From assembly GCA_023399505.1 (NCBI GenBank), contig JAEWOZ010000055.1, forward strand, positions 1-8,047: a stretch of DNA of 8,047 bases, written 5' to 3'. Of the stretch, positions 6,211 to 8,047 are shown in pieces. This DNA comes from Fusobacteriota bacterium. Lineage in GTDB: Bacteria; Fusobacteriota; Fusobacteriia; Bac17; JAEWOZ01. How positions within the stretch are numbered: position 1 is the stretch's first letter; every line of letters begins with the position of its first letter. The notes beneath the pieces were generated by a model that was given only the letters and a program-made list of their open reading frames with translations, did not search any database and was not told the DNA's origin. The position numbers and the translations under genes were made by a program.

Positions 6211-8027
6211 CAAAAACCCTTAATTACTTCTTCAAATAGCTCCGTAGGTAATTTTTTTAGAGAATATAGAAGACTAATATAATTATGTAACTCATCCTTT
6301 ATCTCTTGACTAATTTCTATGTTTTTATTTAAAGATATAAACAAATTTATATAATCTTGTACCATTTTTTTTATTACCATATAAGCTATTTGTGTAAGTT
6401 TATTTTTTTTAGATTTCCCTTTGGAATATTTTAGCCATTTGCCTATAAAAATAAGTAAATTTTTACCCAAACAGTCTTTTTCATAAACATTTACACCTTT
6501 TTCTATTAAAATTTTAGCTACTTCTAAATGACCATCTTGGGAAGCTAACATTAGTGATGTCCAACCTTCATTTTCTTTTTCATTAATATTAGCACCTTTT
6601 TCGAGTAATAAACTTACTACTTCTAAATGACCATTCTGAGAAGCTAGCATTAATGATGTCCAACCTTTGTTTTCTTTTTCATTAATACTAGCACCTTTTT
6701 CTAGTAATAAACTTACTACTTCTAAATGACCATTCTGAGAGGCTAGCATTAATGATGTCCATTGCCCATTCTCTTTTTCGTTAACACTAGCACCTTCTTC
6801 TAATAGCAGTTTTGCTACTTTCAAATAACCATTTTTTGATGCCATCATTAGCGATGTACAGCTTTTATTTTCTTTTTGATTAACATTAGCTCCTTTTTCT
6901 AGTAATATTTTAACAATTTCTAAATGGCCGCGTTGTGAAGCTAACATTAATGACGTCCAACCTTCATTTTCTTTTTCATTAATATTGGCGCCCTTTTCTA
7001 TTAGTAGCTTTACTACTTTTAAATGACCGTTCTGCGAAGCTAACATTAATGACGTCCAACCTTCATTTTCTTTTTCATTAACTATTGCACCTTTTTCTAT
7101 TAATAACTTTGCTATTTCTAAATGACCATTTTTTGATGCCATCATTAATGCTGTCCAGCCTTTATTTTCTTTTTCATTAATATTGACGCCCTTTTCTATT
7201 AGTAGCTTTACCAATTCTAAATGGCCGTCTTGCGAGGATAGCATTAATGCTGTCCAGCCTTTAATTTGTTTTTCATTAACTATTGCACCTTTTTCTATTA
7301 ATAACTTTGCTATTTCTAAATGACCTTCTTGAGATGCTATCATCAAAGAATTATAACCTCGATTATTCGTATCATTAATGTTAACTCTTTTTGTTATAAG
7401 AAATTTTAATATTTCTTCATTATTCTTATAAGAAGAGATCATTAATGGTGTTGTCTGATTCTTATTTTTATAATTAATATCAAAATTATATTCTTCAATT
7501 AACATCTTAAATATATCTATTTTGTTACCAGCTGATGATGCTATTAAACCATTTATATTAATACTATCTTTTACTTCTTCAGGATTTATATTATTTTTTT
7601 CTATAAATTTTTTTACTTTATCAACATCTGACGTATAACACAAGAATAAAAAATATTTATTCTTGTCTATCAATCCCTCTTCTAACTCATATTTGTTTTT
7701 GATTAAATCTATAATACTATATCTAAAATCTTCTAAAGCTAGATCGTATATTTTTATCATATTTTCTTTATTTATTTGGACATTTCTTTTAATAAGAACT
7801 TCTACTATATATAAATTTCTTTTTTCTAAAGCTATATCTAAAATATTTTTATTTTTAAAAATATGATTAATATTAGCACCTTTATTTATTAATTCTATAG
7901 CCTTATTTGTATCATTATTAATTATAGAAAAAACTAATTTTTCATTTAGATCTTTATTTTTAAAATTCATATCCTTGATAATTTTACTACAAGAAATAGA
8001 CAAAATTATCATTATAATTTTTTTCAT
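6210..8027 (-). CDS. Ankyrin-repeat lipoprotein, intact (locus 1)
   Basis: This is the only family member here that looks complete (605 aa). Residues 1-12 form a lipoprotein signal (MKK, hydrophobic stretch, SIS) with Cys13 as the predicted lipidation site, so the protein is probably membrane-anchored and faces the periplasm or the surface. Residues 14-188 are a conserved domain shared without gaps with loci 2 and 3; it contains degenerate ANK-like helices (KAIELINKGANIN). Residues 189-518 hold ten 33-residue ANK repeats of the type NEGWTSLMLASQNGH. Residues 519-605 are a helical tail with a basic patch (KGKSKKNK, 536-543) and the family ending LPTELFEEVIKGF. The start has a strong Shine-Dalgarno AGGAG (8033-8037), 5 nt from ATG. 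ANK repeats bind proteins; the partner is unknown. No catalytic motif is visible. The promoter lies outside the window. Confidence 0.93.
   Translation of the reverse strand: MKKIIMIILSISCSKIIKDMNFKNKDLNEKLVFSIINNDTNKAIELINKGANINHIFKNKNILDIALEKRNLYIVEVLIKRNVQINKENMIKIYDLALEDFRYSIIDLIKNKYELEEGLIDKNKYFLFLCYTSDVDKVKKFIEKNNINPEEVKDSININGLIASSAGNKIDIFKMLIEEYNFDINYKNKNQTTPLMISSYKNNEEILKFLITKRVNINDTNNRGYNSLMIASQEGHLEIAKLLIEKGAIVNEKQIKGWTALMLSSQDGHLELVKLLIEKGVNINEKENKGWTALMMASKNGHLEIAKLLIEKGAIVNEKENEGWTSLMLASQNGHLKVVKLLIEKGANINEKENEGWTSLMLASQRGHLEIVKILLEKGANVNQKENKSCTSLMMASKNGYLKVAKLLLEEGASVNEKENGQWTSLMLASQNGHLEVVSLLLEKGASINEKENKGWTSLMLASQNGHLEVVSLLLEKGANINEKENEGWTSLMLASQDGHLEVAKILIEKGVNVYEKDCLGKNLLIFIGKWLKYSKGKSKKNKLTQIAYMVIKKMVQDYINLFISLNKNIEISQEIKDELHNYISLLYSLKKLPTELFEEVIKGF
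6474..7463 (-). repeat. Ten-unit ANK array with 99-bp and 198-bp duplications
   Basis: Ten tandem 99-bp units encode residues 189-518 of locus 1. Most linkers read NEKEN. Units 2 and 4 resemble each other, as do units 3 and 5. About 47 nt starting at 7081 recur exactly at 7279, and the tract around 6990 recurs around 7188, both 198 bp apart, so a two-unit block was duplicated. Units 8 and 9 are nearly identical at DNA level (around 6604-6660 versus 6703-6759, 99 bp apart). Near-identity at synonymous sites points to recent unequal crossing-over or slippage rather than selection on protein alone. Confidence 0.88.
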
Positions 8028-8047
8028 ATCCTCTCCTAATCTTTGAT

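Noticed and set aside
7663..7866. Plus-strand 67-codon frame
   Set aside because: It lies opposite the conserved N-terminal domain of locus 1, has no Shine-Dalgarno and no protein-like features of its own.
1..8047. Eukaryotic or viral origin of the ANK genes
   Set aside because: Lipoprotein signal peptides with Cys13 and good Shine-Dalgarno sequences at consistent spacing show bacterial genes.

Overview
The window is very AT-rich, uses TGG for Trp with TGA, TAG and TAA as stops, and all coding sequence is on the minus strand. Four loci in a row belong to one family. Each starts with a 12-residue lipoprotein signal ending at Cys13 and continues into ankyrin (ANK) repeats of 33 residues with the signature T(A/S)LM in place of the usual TPLH. 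AT-rich composition, Lys/Asn/Ile-rich proteins, spirochaete-style lipoboxes and expanded ANK lipoprotein families suggest the spirochaete Brachyspira. This is inference; Fusobacterium or another AT-rich host is not excluded.

Layout, in transcription order (high to low coordinates). (1) 8027-6210: an intact 605-residue ANK lipoprotein with a conserved N-terminal domain, ten ANK repeats and a helical C-terminal tail. (2) 6097-5237: a 286-residue paralogue with three ANK repeats. Its C-terminal tail lies out of frame in 5238-5056, after loss of one base in an A-run and an amber codon. (3) 4386-1618: one continuous reading frame of 922 codons carrying about 22 ANK repeats, broken at codon 460 by TAG (3007-3009). 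It is followed by a frameshifted continuation and relic coding sequence (1620-1248 and 1243-1001). (4) 968-150: a clear pseudogene of the same family with a damaged ribosome binding site, two frameshifts and an out-of-frame deletion joining the last ANK repeat to the family tail.

The two longer gaps (4404-5055 and 969-1617) contain no intact gene. Both hold decayed coding fragments, and the two fragments share a short NFFLF-type segment, so the spacers may also be copies of one ancestral unit.

The proteins are predicted to be membrane-anchored binding solenoids; no enzyme domain is visible. The main interest is evolutionary. This is a tandem family undergoing birth and death, with repeat expansion by 99, 198 and 297 bp units, locus-specific homogenisation of repeat linkers, a 56-nt identical patch shared by loci 1 and 3 that suggests gene conversion, and repeated breakage at the same A-rich linker. 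I see no tRNA, rRNA, CRISPR array, transposase or defence operon.
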